Shown: piece by piece, positions 28,471 through 37,604 of the stretch
Position numbering within the stretch: the stretch's first letter is position 1
How the letters are laid out: every line of letters begins with the position of its first letter
Origin: Saprospiraceae bacterium
GTDB taxonomy: Bacteria > Bacteroidota > Bacteroidia > Chitinophagales > Saprospiraceae
Direction of reading: 5' to 3'
DNA: 64,000 bases
Assembly (NCBI GenBank): GCA_022448945.1
Contig: JAKVCV010000015.1
Coordinates: 62,001 to 126,000, forward strand
The notes under the pieces: model-generated
What the model saw: the letters and a program-made list of their open reading frames with translations, nothing else
Told to the model about the DNA's origin: nothing
Database searches by the model: none
Position numbers and translations under genes: made by a program

Positions 28471-28478
28471 TAACTTTG
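28471..28478 (+). promoter_or_regulatory. Candidate -7 box for thioredoxin gene
   Basis: TAACTTTG matches TAnnTTTG and lies 40 bp before the trx ATG; no TTG is found 19-20 nt upstream. Confidence 0.4.
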
Positions 28479-28518
28479 AAAAATATAATTTGACTTTTTT
28501 ATAAAACATAACAACAAA

Positions 28519-28839
28519 ATGGCATTAGAATTCACAGACAGCAACTTCGAAGAAAAGGTATTACAATCAGAAAAAGTAGCAGTTGTTGATTTTTGGGCAC
28601 AGTGGTGTGGACCATGTAGAGCAATTGCACCAATAATTGAAGAACTTGCTTCAGAATATGAAGATTCAGTATTAATAGGAAAAGTTGACGTTGATTCGAA
28701 TCAAGAACTTGCAATGCAATACAGCATCCGATCTATCCCTACTATCTTAATTTTAAAAGGTGGTGAGGTTCTTGAAAAACATGTTGGTGCAATTACAAAA
28801 CCAGCATTACAATCAAAAATTGAACAACATATGGCTTAA
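28519..28839 (+). CDS. trxA: Thioredoxin
   Basis: A 106-residue cytosolic dithiol-disulphide oxidoreductase. The active site is WCGPC (Cys30, Cys33) in VVDFWAQWCGPCRAIAP, and the cis-Pro loop is SIRSIPTILIL. Length and motif order are those of thioredoxin 1. Single-gene transcript with its own strong terminator. Confidence 0.97.
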   Translation: MALEFTDSNFEEKVLQSEKVAVVDFWAQWCGPCRAIAPIIEELASEYEDSVLIGKVDVDSNQELAMQYSIRSIPTILILKGGEVLEKHVGAITKPALQSKIEQHMA

Positions 28840-28867
28840 CCATAAGATTAATACGAAAGGAATATTT

Positions 28868-28905
28868 AAAGTGATAAAAATCAGACGGTTTTTATCACTT
28901 TTTTA
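28868..28905 (+). terminator. Terminator after trxA
   Basis: AAAGTGATAAAAA pairs perfectly with TTTTTATCACTTT across an 8-nt loop and runs into TTTT. Confidence 0.85.
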
Positions 28906-29163
28906 TTTTAATAATAATATGTTTTTAATCACTAGAAGGAATTTTCTGCAAATTTACTTACTCAAGAACTTCAAAAAAAGCGCATTATGCGCTTATCATA
29001 AATGTCCTTTAAAAAGTATTTCAAAATTATAATCTTGACTGATTTATATAACATCAAATACCATCCTCTTTAAATCTTGACTTCACTTTTTTAGCCTTGT
29101 TAAATATTAACTGAAAGAACATAGGGTTTTATAGAAATACATAATTATTGAGCATATGTTAAG

Positions 29164-29193
29164 AGATTGATAAAAATTTATCAATCTTTTTTA
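29164..29193 (+). terminator. Second terminator-like hairpin, no gene upstream
   Basis: AGATTGATAAA and TTTATCAATCT form an 11-bp stem followed by a T-run. It lies about 260 bp past the trx terminator, so it either backs it up or ends an unannotated short transcript. Confidence 0.65.
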
Positions 29194-29349
29194 TGTATTT
29201 GTATAAAAATTACAATTTCTTCATTTTTAGCGGTTTAAAATTAGTTCAGCCATGCTTAATCGTGTTAAAAATAGACAAAAATTAAAATTGGCACGCTTTT
29301 TTTACACAAACAAATACTACCATTCTTATTAACACAAAATTTATCAATT

Positions 29350-29961
29350 ATGAAAAAACTTACTTTTACATTTGGAATAATCATTTTAACTTCATTGACT
29401 ATTTCAGCACAAAGAGCAAATAATCCAGATCGCCCAGATAAAAACGATCAAAATAATAAACGCTACGTACATCCGAATATTTACCACGGTTATTACAACA
29501 ACCCTAATTGGCATCAGTACAATCAGCAGTCCCACCCCTATGCCTACCATGGGTATTGCAATAATTATTATGGCAACACTAACAATCATTGTGGTTATTT
29601 CAATAATCATCCTGGACATAACAACAGTATAGGATTTGGTCATTATCAACCCAATAACTTCGGCTGGACTCCAATGTCGCCCTCAGACTTTAATTTAGGA
29701 TGTAATTCAATCAGAAAAAATCCTTTTGACAGAGATCGCTTAAATGCTGCTATAAGATTTCTTAGAAACAACTATATCTCTGTAAAACAAGTACGTACAA
29801 TCATTCAGATGTTCACCTTTGAGAGTACTAAATTAAAATTTGCTAAATATGCCTTTCGAAGAACCTATGATATTCGAAATTATTATCTCGTGTTCGATTG
29901 TTTAACCTTTAATTCAAGTAAAAAAGAGCTGGACAATTACATTAACAGTCAAAACTTATAA
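29350..29961 (+). CDS. Secreted DUF4476 protein with Asn/His/Tyr-rich segment
   Basis: 203 residues with signal peptide ending ISAQ. Residues 45-105 are low complexity, dominated by Asn, His, Tyr and Gly (for example NNYYGNTNNHCGYFNNHPGH), which may bind metal or be disordered. Residues about 108-203 match DUF4476: MSPSDFNLG, FDRDRLNAAIRFLRNNYISV and FTFESTKLKFAKYAFRRTYD. Function unknown; envelope location is inferred. It is followed by a strong terminator. Confidence 0.78.
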   Translation: MKKLTFTFGIIILTSLTISAQRANNPDRPDKNDQNNKRYVHPNIYHGYYNNPNWHQYNQQSHPYAYHGYCNNYYGNTNNHCGYFNNHPGHNNSIGFGHYQPNNFGWTPMSPSDFNLGCNSIRKNPFDRDRLNAAIRFLRNNYISVKQVRTIIQMFTFESTKLKFAKYAFRRTYDIRNYYLVFDCLTFNSSKKELDNYINSQNL

Positions 29962-30003
29962 TCGCAAAGATTAAATATATTCCTTTTCTTTTTTTAACTT
30001 TTT

Positions 30004-30029
30004 AAAAGTCACCTTAGGGTGACTTTTTT
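30004..30029 (+). terminator. Terminator after the DUF4476 gene
   Basis: AAAAGTCACC and GGTGACTTTT form a perfect 10-bp stem over TTAG, then a T-run. Confidence 0.88.
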
Positions 30030-30296
30030 ACGTTCATAATTTCTTTACTATTTTTTATTTATAAAAAGCATCTATTAATTTCAAGTATTTATCTTTATTT
30101 TGTTAATCCTACATTAAAACCTAATTATTTCTTGCAAGTTTATATTGTTAAATAACAGTTAAAAAATGTTATTTATTTAAACTTTTATATAAAAAAAAGT
30201 CAAAAACTATGACAGTAATGGAGTGTTTTATGGTGATTCAGGTACATTATCCAAAAAGAATATAAATCAAAAAATCACCATACTGAATATTTAAGC

Positions 30297-30342
30297 TTTT
30301 CTGTTGGCATGGTAACTGCCTATTTAAAATAATAACAGAAAA
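30297..30342 (+). other. Nested hairpin in leader of the repeat-protein gene
   Basis: TTTTCTGTT (30297-30305) pairs with AACAGAAAA (30334-30342), and GGCA/TGCC pair inside it. It ends 46 bp before the ATG at 30389, so it could be part of the 5' leader. No T-run follows, which argues against a terminator. Confidence 0.35.
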
Positions 30343-30388
30343 TTTTACGTGAACAACAGAATGAAAGTTCTGATAAAACGCAGATTTT

Positions 30389-33367
30389 ATGAAAACAATA
30401 ATTTACACATTTATAATATTGAGCATTGGTTTAATTTATTCGAGTGGCATATACGGCCAAGTTGGCGAAAATAGAATGGATAATGGTGGAGACTATTGGA
30501 TTTTTGGATTAAATGGCGGTGCAGCTTGGCAAGATAGCGATGTTAATGCACGTCTTGGAGGAGGCTGGGGCTTTTACCTAGGACATAGCATAAAAAACAA
30601 ACCAAATGCTTTTTTCTCTACAGATGCAAGGTTACGCTACCTAAATTCTACTACCTTTGGGCAAAATGCAACAGATAATAGATTTGGAAATGCTGACCTT
30701 GGAGACACCCTTGGTTACAATCTTGATACCGTAAATTTTGCACACAACCATAAAACAGAATTTCATGATCTATCGGTAGAAATGAGGGTTAATTTTGAAG
30801 AATTACGTCGTAAACAAAGAATCATGTTGTCCTTATATGGTGGTCTTGGTTTAGGGATTTATGGCACTAAATTCGATCAATTAGATAAATTTAAAGAAAA
30901 ATACAACTATGAAAATATCAATTTTACTCGCTCTGATAATGCTATAAAAGGTGATATTATTGAGATGAGAGATGGTGACTATGAAACCAATGCATATTCT
31001 GAAGCTGATGGTGGCAATGATTTCAAAGTAGCATTTATGCCCTCTATTGGAGCAGAACTAGGGTACTGGTTTACACCTAACTTTGCATTAGGCATTGGAC
31101 ATCGCACAACTTTTACTTTACAAGATAATTTTAATGGTCTTACTGACTTAGGTAAAAAAAACAAAGAATCGATTCACCATTATACATCTTTGATGTTACA
31201 CTGGAGGATTCCTGACAAAGAAAAAGAAATTGAGTGTCCTGACATCCAATTTCAACTACCAACTACTAACAACGAAATATACAATACTAGTAATCCTTCT
31301 GTTTATGTGTTTGCTAAAATTAATAATGTAAATCAAAGTCAAATCACATATCTTGTTAACGGTAATGAAAGCAATAATTTTTCATATGATTCAGGTACCG
31401 ATGAATTTAACAGCAGTGTACAACTTCTTGAAGGAGAAAACACTATTGTTATTCAAGCCACCAATAAATGTGGCACTGATGGGCAAAACATTACAGTAAT
31501 TTATACACCGAACGACCCTAATGTTGAACAACCACCTATTGTAACCATTACAAATCCGGTAAACAATCCCCTTACAACTACAGAATCAACTATAAATTTA
31601 GCTGCACAAATACTGTATATACAAGGAAGAAACAATGTGATTTTCAAACATAATGGCATAATTCTTCATGCTTTCAGCTATTCTGGAAACACATTTCAGG
31701 CCTTGAATATAGTATTAACTGAAGGACAAAACACATTTACAATTCAAGGGATAAACGAGGATGGCAGTGATATTAAAACTATAATTATAAATTATGAAAA
31801 AAACGTGCCTGACCCTCTTCCTGTGGTAAACATCACATCACCATTAACAAGTCCGTATACTGTTAATACAACTTCTGTATCTGTATCAGCAACAATCCTG
31901 AATGTTGAATCAAGGAACAATATAAGCTTTAGTATAAATGGTAAACCTTCTGGGAATTTTTCTTTTTCAGGAACATCTTTCAACGCAAATAATATTTTGC
32001 TGGACGATGGAGCAAATACGATTGTAATTACAGGAATGAATACAGCTGGGCAAGACAGCAAATCTACTATAATTATTTACAAGGAAGTCGTACTGGAACA
32101 ACCACCAGTGGTTACCATTACCACTCCTATCCAAAATCCATATACGACACAATCTTCGTCGATTAATATTAGTGCATCAATATTAAATGTAGCTTCAAAA
32201 AATGATATTGTTTTTACAGTTAATGGACAGCCTAATAATAATTTTTATTTCTCTGGATCTAGTTTTTACATAAACAACTTAAATTTAATTACTGGAAACA
32301 ACACTCTTGTTATTACAGGAACCAATACTTCAGGAAGTGCTAATGCATCTACAATAATTATATACAGACCAATAATAGAATTAGAACCAACTGTAATTAT
32401 TACTTCCCCAAGTAACAATTTTGCAACATTTAGTAAAAAAATAGATGTAACGGCAACAATTCAAAATGTTAACACTATAAACGGAGTTACTTTTAAAGTA
32501 AATGGACAAATAAATACGAATTTCAGCTTTAATGGAAACTCCTTTGTCGCAAATAATATTGTCTTAAACTATGGAAATAATACTTTCGAAATTATTGGGA
32601 GTAATTCTACTGGTCAAGCTTCAAAAGCAATTAATGTTATTTTCAAAAAAGAAGTTGTAATTCCAAAACCAACGCTTGAAATTACGGCACCATCGAATAA
32701 TTCAAATACTAGCATTAAAACAACAACAATTACTGCCACTATAGAGCATGTGAAGTTCAAAAGTGGTATTACGTTTAAAATAAATGGAATAATCAATAGT
32801 ACTTTTATATTAAGTGGGAATGCATTTATTGCTAATAATGTTAAGTTAAATCACGGGAAAAACACTTTTGAGATTACAGCTAAAAACAGCTCCGGACAAG
32901 TTACTAAATCGATAATGGTAACTTATAAAAAACCCGTTATTGTACAGAAACCAACAGTTATAATCAACAATCCCAATCAAAATCCATTCCTTTGTTATAC
33001 AGAAAAAATAACAATTGAAGCTACAATAACCAACATAACAAAGAAAAGTGATATTGATTTTGAAGTGAATGGTCAAAAACTCAATAACTTTAATTTAAAT
33101 GGAACTACATTTGAAGCTGAAAATATAGTTATGAATATTGGGAACAATACAATATCAATAACGGCAACCAATAGCGCTGGGCAAGATTCAAAATCAACGC
33201 TAGTTATTTCTAGGTATAGTCCTCCTCCTACTCCAAAAGAAGAAGAAGAAGAAGAGGAAATAGATAAAAAAATGGATAAAAAAACTATAAAAGAAAAGAA
33301 TAAGGAAACCTCACAAAATAAAAAAGGGGAAAATAAATCTAACCAAAAGGCTAAAAAACCGAATTAA
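30389..33367 (+). CDS. Barrel-like secreted protein with seven tandem Ig-like repeats
   Basis: A 992-residue protein with a signal peptide (ends near ...GIYGQ). Residues about 25-285 are Gly/aromatic-rich alternating strands (WGFYLGHSI, IMLSLYGGLGLGIYG, FALGIGHRTTFTL), resembling an outer-membrane beta-barrel. Residues about 287-942 hold seven repeats of about 94 residues. Each has PxVxITxP at the start, a middle of the type VNGxxxNNFSFxGxSF, then NNTxxITxxNxxGQ and a final strand. Residues 943-992 are a Glu-run then Lys-rich tail. No T9SS sorting domain is present. A surface or cell-wall-spanning structural role is inferred; the family is not recognised as a whole. Confidence 0.78.
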   Translation: MKTIIYTFIILSIGLIYSSGIYGQVGENRMDNGGDYWIFGLNGGAAWQDSDVNARLGGGWGFYLGHSIKNKPNAFFSTDARLRYLNSTTFGQNATDNRFGNADLGDTLGYNLDTVNFAHNHKTEFHDLSVEMRVNFEELRRKQRIMLSLYGGLGLGIYGTKFDQLDKFKEKYNYENINFTRSDNAIKGDIIEMRDGDYETNAYSEADGGNDFKVAFMPSIGAELGYWFTPNFALGIGHRTTFTLQDNFNGLTDLGKKNKESIHHYTSLMLHWRIPDKEKEIECPDIQFQLPTTNNEIYNTSNPSVYVFAKINNVNQSQITYLVNGNESNNFSYDSGTDEFNSSVQLLEGENTIVIQATNKCGTDGQNITVIYTPNDPNVEQPPIVTITNPVNNPLTTTESTINLAAQILYIQGRNNVIFKHNGIILHAFSYSGNTFQALNIVLTEGQNTFTIQGINEDGSDIKTIIINYEKNVPDPLPVVNITSPLTSPYTVNTTSVSVSATILNVESRNNISFSINGKPSGNFSFSGTSFNANNILLDDGANTIVITGMNTAGQDSKSTIIIYKEVVLEQPPVVTITTPIQNPYTTQSSSINISASILNVASKNDIVFTVNGQPNNNFYFSGSSFYINNLNLITGNNTLVITGTNTSGSANASTIIIYRPIIELEPTVIITSPSNNFATFSKKIDVTATIQNVNTINGVTFKVNGQINTNFSFNGNSFVANNIVLNYGNNTFEIIGSNSTGQASKAINVIFKKEVVIPKPTLEITAPSNNSNTSIKTTTITATIEHVKFKSGITFKINGIINSTFILSGNAFIANNVKLNHGKNTFEITAKNSSGQVTKSIMVTYKKPVIVQKPTVIINNPNQNPFLCYTEKITIEATITNITKKSDIDFEVNGQKLNNFNLNGTTFEAENIVMNIGNNTISITATNSAGQDSKSTLVISRYSPPPTPKEEEEEEEIDKKMDKKTIKEKNKETSQNKKGENKSNQKAKKPN

Positions 33368-33383
33368 CAAAAATCATTATGAT

Positions 33384-33431
33384 ATACCCCCCCAACTGTT
33401 TATTAAAAGTTAGGTGGGGGTATTTCTTTTT
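33384..33431 (+). terminator. C/G-rich terminator after the repeat-protein gene
   Basis: ATACCCCCCCAACT pairs with AGTTAGGTGGGGGTAT with a small bulge, followed by TTTCTTTT. It is the most GC-rich hairpin seen in the window. Confidence 0.8.
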
Positions 33432-33568
33432 TGATATTTGTTGAATCTTCAGTGAAAATAGAATATTGTTGTATACATTAATTTCTACTCATTTTAACAT
33501 ATATATTTAATTTTACTAAAATACATTTTATACTCCAAAAAAATTCTGCTTGAGTTCTTGATTTTAAA

Positions 33569-34816
33569 TTATCTTTTAGATTCTACCCAAAAGATCAGGC
33601 ACATACTGATTGAACCAAAAACAAGAAAACCAATAACAAGTGGGAATACTGTTCCATTATATTGCATACTTATTAGGGTGCCAAAAGATACAGAAATAAA
33701 AGTAGAAATAGCACCAATAATAGCAGATCCAATACCAGCTATATGGCCCAACGGTTGCATTGCAAGACTATTTAAATTACCAAACAATATACCGATACAA
33801 AAAATAGTCATTACTAAATATAACATTGTCATCCATAAGGAAACATCTCCGCTTATCTGAGAGGTTATAATTAAAAAAAATAATGCTATTAAAACTAAGG
33901 TAAAAACAGCTGATTTAATCATTTTCTGCATACCATAAATAATTACCATTTTCCCATTAAAAAATGAAGCAACACCTACAGTTAGGGCAATAAATGCAAA
34001 ATAAAGGGGGAATTGCTTTCCTAAATTATACTGCACCTGAAATATTTGTTGGGAAGAATTCAAAAAAGCAATAAACGGGCTGGAAATAAATCCTGCAGTT
34101 AACATATATGTCATTGCAATACGATTATGGAATATCTCAGAAACTGCCTTAAAAATTCTATTAAATGAGAACGGAACTCTCTTATCTTTTGGCAAGGTTT
34201 CATGCATCCTCAATGAAAACCATAACAATATAAGTATCGCCATTAGGATAAATGAAATAAAAATAGTTTTCCAATTCGAAATCAATAAAATTAACTGGCC
34301 TAAACTAGGTGCAATAATAGGAACAAAAATAAAAATCATCATGACAAAAGACATAACTCTTGCCATTTCTCTACCCTCAAACTGGTCACGGATCATAGCA
34401 AGACTTACTGTTCGTGGACTTGCAAGACCAAATCCCTGTATTACCCGACCTGTTAACATTAAAACTAAACTGGTAGAACAAATTGAGATAACTGAACCAA
34501 TAAGAAAAACAATCAGGCCCCAGTAAAGTGGCAATTTCCTTCCTTTACTATCAGACAAGGGACCATAAAATAGTTGGCCAATTGCCAAACCAAAAAAAAG
34601 TGAAGAAATAATTAATTGATTATCATTGGCATTTTTCACTCCTAGGTCTGTACCTATAATTGATAATGCTGGCAACATTGCATCAATAGCCAGTGCCGTC
34701 AATGACATCATCATTGCCATTAATACAATAAATTCTCCAAACCTGATATTAACTTTTTGAAAGGTCATATTTTGTGGACTTATAACCTCCTTTTTTTTGT
34801 CTGATTTTATATCCAT
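33569..34816 (-). CDS. Bcr/CflA-family MFS drug efflux transporter
   Basis: A 415-residue inner-membrane proton antiporter of the DHA1 type with about 12 membrane spans. The segment ALAIDAMLPALSIIGTDL opens span 1, GQLFYGPLSDSKGRKLPLYW is the conserved loop 2-3 motif (motif A), and GRVIQGFGLASPRTVSLAMI is the span 4-5 region typical of Bcr/CflA proteins. Substrates in relatives include bicyclomycin, chloramphenicol and sulphonamides; here unknown. Divergent from the NlpC/P60 gene. Confidence 0.88.
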   Translation of the reverse strand: MDIKSDKKKEVISPQNMTFQKVNIRFGEFIVLMAMMMSLTALAIDAMLPALSIIGTDLGVKNANDNQLIISSLFFGLAIGQLFYGPLSDSKGRKLPLYWGLIVFLIGSVISICSTSLVLMLTGRVIQGFGLASPRTVSLAMIRDQFEGREMARVMSFVMMIFIFVPIIAPSLGQLILLISNWKTIFISFILMAILILLWFSLRMHETLPKDKRVPFSFNRIFKAVSEIFHNRIAMTYMLTAGFISSPFIAFLNSSQQIFQVQYNLGKQFPLYFAFIALTVGVASFFNGKMVIIYGMQKMIKSAVFTLVLIALFFLIITSQISGDVSLWMTMLYLVMTIFCIGILFGNLNSLAMQPLGHIAGIGSAIIGAISTFISVSFGTLISMQYNGTVFPLVIGFLVFGSISMCLIFWVESKR

Positions 34817-34928
34817 AAGAACAATGACTTAAACTGATTCACAAAACTAATTCTTTTTTGAATAATAATTCGACTTCATCAATATTCATTGTATTTTGCA
34901 TTAAGGTATCAATCTTAAAAACAAAACA

Positions 34929-35633
34929 ATGAAAAAATCAAAATATGGTCAGGCTCATTTGTCAGTTATTCCACTAAGAGCAGAACCTAGCCATAAAAGT
35001 GAACTAGTTAGTCAATTATTATATAATGAAACCTATACAATTATAGAAGAAAATACAGATTGGGCACTAATTATGTGTTTACACGATAATTATCAAGGCT
35101 GGTTGGCAAAAAATCAGATCAATTATATAACTAAAGAAATTTTTGACACTCCTTTTCAGTATTACAATCCAGAATTAATACTTTGGAATAACAAATTACA
35201 ACAATACCTATTTATGGGCAGTCCTTTCAATCGACTACCTGTAAAACCTAAAAAAAATAAAATTGAAACAGTTTGTCATGCGGCTGAGCAGTATATAAAC
35301 ACTCCATACTTATGGGGTGGTAGAAGTCCACTAGGAATAGATTGCTCAGGTTTAATGCAAATTTGTTACAGAATGTGTGGACTGTTATTACCTCGTGATG
35401 CGTCAGAACAGGTGCTTATTGGCAATAAAATTGAATGGGGAGAACATCAGAGAGGAGATCTGGCATTTTTTGAAAATGATAAAAAAGAAGTAACACATGT
35501 TGGTCTTGTATGGGATAAAAAATCAGTTTTACATGCATCAGGAAATGTTCGTATAGATCAATTAACTTATGAAGGCATATACTTCCAAAACAAACAATCT
35601 CATAAACTTATACAACTTCGAAAAGTTATATAA
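34929..35633 (+). CDS. NlpC/P60 peptidase with N-terminal SH3-like domain
   Basis: A 234-residue cysteine peptidase that likely cuts peptidoglycan stem peptides (D-Glu-diamino acid bond). Residues about 8-70 resemble an SH3b module, ending NYQGWLAKNQINY. The catalytic domain has Cys139 in SPLGIDCSGLM, His190 in EVTHVGLVW and a later polar residue at His202 (VLHASG), with RGDLAFF between. No signal peptide is seen, unusual for a wall hydrolase but common in the YkfC/Spr-like group that recycles muropeptides in the cytosol. Confidence 0.9.
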   Translation: MKKSKYGQAHLSVIPLRAEPSHKSELVSQLLYNETYTIIEENTDWALIMCLHDNYQGWLAKNQINYITKEIFDTPFQYYNPELILWNNKLQQYLFMGSPFNRLPVKPKKNKIETVCHAAEQYINTPYLWGGRSPLGIDCSGLMQICYRMCGLLLPRDASEQVLIGNKIEWGEHQRGDLAFFENDKKEVTHVGLVWDKKSVLHASGNVRIDQLTYEGIYFQNKQSHKLIQLRKVI

Positions 35634-35718
35634 TTGCTCTGTTTTTTTGTTCTATATAAAAGACAAAACATAACAGTATTTTTTCTATAAAAAGTTTTTT
35701 ATTTAAATCAATAGTCTG

Positions 35719-35726
35719 TATATTTG
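35719..35726 (+). promoter_or_regulatory. -7 box of the tRNA-Leu gene
   Basis: TATATTTG lies 13 bp before the mature tRNA 5' end and matches TAnnTTTG. The -33 region is a T-run without TTG. Confidence 0.55.
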
Positions 35727-35739
35727 CACCGCAATTAAC

Positions 35740-35824
35740 GCGGGTGTGGTGAAATTGGTAGACACGCTAGACTTAGGATCTAGTGCCGCAAGGTGTGTGG
35801 GTTCGAGTCCCTCCACCCGCACCA
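35740..35824 (+). tRNA. tRNA-Leu, anticodon UAG
   Basis: GCGGGTG and CACCCGC form the acceptor stem, with discriminator A and an encoded CCA end (35822-35824). The anticodon stem is CTAGA/TCTAG with loop CTTAGGA, giving anticodon TAG (reads CUN leucine codons). A long variable arm (GTGCCGCAAGGTGT) marks a class II tRNA, and GGTTCGAGTCC is the T-loop block. A strong terminator follows. Confidence 0.97.
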
Positions 35825-35841
35825 AACAAGTATACTCATTC

Positions 35842-35902
35842 AAGTGCAAGTTGCCGAATCGCTTTTTTAAACCTTGATTCACAACTTGCACTTTATTTTT
35901 TA
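35842..35902 (+). terminator. Terminator after tRNA-Leu
   Basis: AAGTGCAAGTTG (35842-35853) pairs perfectly with CAACTTGCACTT (35882-35893), with GAATC/GATTC extending the stem inside, then TATTTTTTAA. It isolates the tRNA from the trigger factor gene that starts 24 bp later. Confidence 0.85.
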
Positions 35903-35925
35903 AGTAATGAAATTAAAAATAGGTT

Positions 35926-37356
35926 ATGCCGAATATAACACATGAAAACCTTGATGCGCTCAATGCAGTCGTAACAATTGAACTTTCTCAAAACGATTAC
36001 CTTCCAAAAGTCAACAAAAAACTAAAAGAATATCGCCAAAAAGCTCAAATAAAAGGGTTTCGCCCAGGAAAAGTTCCAATGGGAATGATCAAACGCAAAT
36101 TTGGAAATGCCTTATTGGTTGAAGAAGTAAATGAAGTAGTAGGTGAAAAAATGAACAACTACTTTAATGAAAATAAAATAAAAGTTTTAGGACAGCCACT
36201 AGCAATTGAAGATAATAAAGTTGTTTTAAGCATTAACAAGCCATCAGATTATACTTTTAAATTCGAATTGGGGATTGCTCCTGAATTTGAACTTAAAGGA
36301 TTATCAACTGAAAGTGAACTACCTTTTTATGACATAGAAGTATTGCAAGAAGAACTTGAAAAAGAGATCGATAATGTGCGTAGAAAATTCAGCAATGGTT
36401 TTATGGAAGGCATAACTGATATCCAGGAAGAAGACATGCTATCTATCAGCTTACATGAATTAGATGAGAAGTCAGAAATGAAAAAGGAAGGCGTTATTAA
36501 AGAAGAAACCTTTTTAGCCTTAAAAGACGTTGTAAACCCTGAACTCAGAGAAAATTTATTATCTGCAACTATCAACGATACTTTTGATATTAATATTTTC
36601 AATATAGAAGATAAAACTGAAGAACACATTCGCAAACATATTTTGGGAATAGAAGCAGATAAGGAAATTAATGAGACCTTCCGCCTAACAATTAAAGAGA
36701 TAAAACGTGTAGCAAAAGCTGAATTGAACGAAGATTTCTTTAACAAAGTATTTCCTGAACAAGGGGTTTCTACTGTTGATACGTTCAATGAAAAAGTAAA
36801 AGAAGAGATTTACAAAAATTACAAGCAAAGTGCTTTAAACCATTACACAAACTTAGCATTTGACTTTTTATTAGAAGAAAACCAACTCGATTTACCAGAG
36901 GAATTCCTAACTAAATGGCTAAAAAGCTCTCAGGATAACCTTTCTAAAGAGTTTTTTGACGGAGAAGAATTTCAAAACTTTCTCAAAAATCTTCGTTGGT
37001 CTCTTATAAGAGAAAAAATTGCTGAACAATTTAAAGTAGAAGTTCAATACAAAGATGTAGAAGACATGACTAGAAACGAAATATTGAGATATTTCAATTA
37101 TCAAATTCCTGCTTTTGGTGAGATGATGGATGGCATGCTTGAGAAAGTTCTTTCTGACAAAAACGAAGTTAATCGTCGTTTCGAAATGTTAATGGATCAA
37201 AAAGTCCTTGAAAATGCTGCTGAAAATATGGGGAAAGATATGATACCTGTTAACAAAGAACAATTTGAAAAAATTGTAAAAGAACATCAGGATAGTAAAA
37301 ACAAGTTGCATTCAGAAAAAGAGAAAGAGAAAGAAGATAATGTTATTGCTGAATAA
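35926..37356 (+). CDS. tig: Trigger factor
   Basis: A 476-residue ribosome-bound chaperone that receives nascent chains at the exit tunnel. The ribosome-docking loop is KGFRPGKVPMGMIKRKFG (residues 43-60). The central PPIase-like region is poorly conserved, as in other Bacteroidota, so prolyl isomerase activity is doubtful. The C-terminal helical arms and Lys/Glu-rich tail fit the family. The start is ATG, and the upstream hairpin belongs to the tRNA transcript. Confidence 0.94.
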   Translation: MPNITHENLDALNAVVTIELSQNDYLPKVNKKLKEYRQKAQIKGFRPGKVPMGMIKRKFGNALLVEEVNEVVGEKMNNYFNENKIKVLGQPLAIEDNKVVLSINKPSDYTFKFELGIAPEFELKGLSTESELPFYDIEVLQEELEKEIDNVRRKFSNGFMEGITDIQEEDMLSISLHELDEKSEMKKEGVIKEETFLALKDVVNPELRENLLSATINDTFDINIFNIEDKTEEHIRKHILGIEADKEINETFRLTIKEIKRVAKAELNEDFFNKVFPEQGVSTVDTFNEKVKEEIYKNYKQSALNHYTNLAFDFLLEENQLDLPEEFLTKWLKSSQDNLSKEFFDGEEFQNFLKNLRWSLIREKIAEQFKVEVQYKDVEDMTRNEILRYFNYQIPAFGEMMDGMLEKVLSDKNEVNRRFEMLMDQKVLENAAENMGKDMIPVNKEQFEKIVKEHQDSKNKLHSEKEKEKEDNVIAE

Positions 37357-37430
37357 TTAGAGATCTACAACTATTAACCTCGTAGATGATAATTTAAAAT
37401 AGCTTTATATTACAAATAATCTCAACTGCT

Positions 37431-37468
37431 AAAAACTATAAGTAAGTTATTACTTATAGTTTTTTTTT
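37431..37468 (+). terminator. Terminator after tig
   Basis: AAAAACTATAAGTAA and TTACTTATAGTTTTT form a perfect 15-bp stem with a GTTA loop, followed by four more T. Confidence 0.88.
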
Positions 37469-37604
37469 GCAGTTTTCAGATGTTAAAAGAGTATTCTATA
37501 CTAAATCTCTATTAAATTAGAAGAAATTTAAACCGTAATTAATAATTGATATTGATTATATTACGCATCAATTAAAAATTACTTGTTCTAAAAAATAAAA
37601 ATTT

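Larger units (their letters stand above)
28840..29349. other. 510-bp intergenic region with two terminators
   Basis: No convincing protein frame. It holds the trx terminator (28868-28905), a short GCGCATTATGCGC palindrome near 28980, a GTTAA-ATA-TTAAC palindrome (29099-29111) and a second terminator (29164-29193). The stretch between the terminators could encode a small RNA. Confidence 0.5.
29962..30388. other. 427-bp intergenic region
   Basis: Contains the terminator of the DUF4476 gene (30004-30029) and a nested hairpin (30297-30342) ahead of the repeat-protein gene. No further gene is seen. Confidence 0.5.

Noticed and set aside
28306-28509. 67-codon minus-strand frame between dacB and trxA
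   Set aside because: It covers the trxA promoter region, has no recognisable features, and ends 10 bp from trxA's start on the other strand.
31200-33220. Tandem DNA repeats in the Ig-like region
   Set aside because: The repeats are visible in protein but the DNA copies have diverged; this is a protein-domain repeat, not a satellite or CRISPR array.
36327-36788. 153-codon minus-strand frame
   Set aside because: Antisense of trigger factor; Ser-rich product typical of a shadow of Glu/Lys-rich coding sequence.
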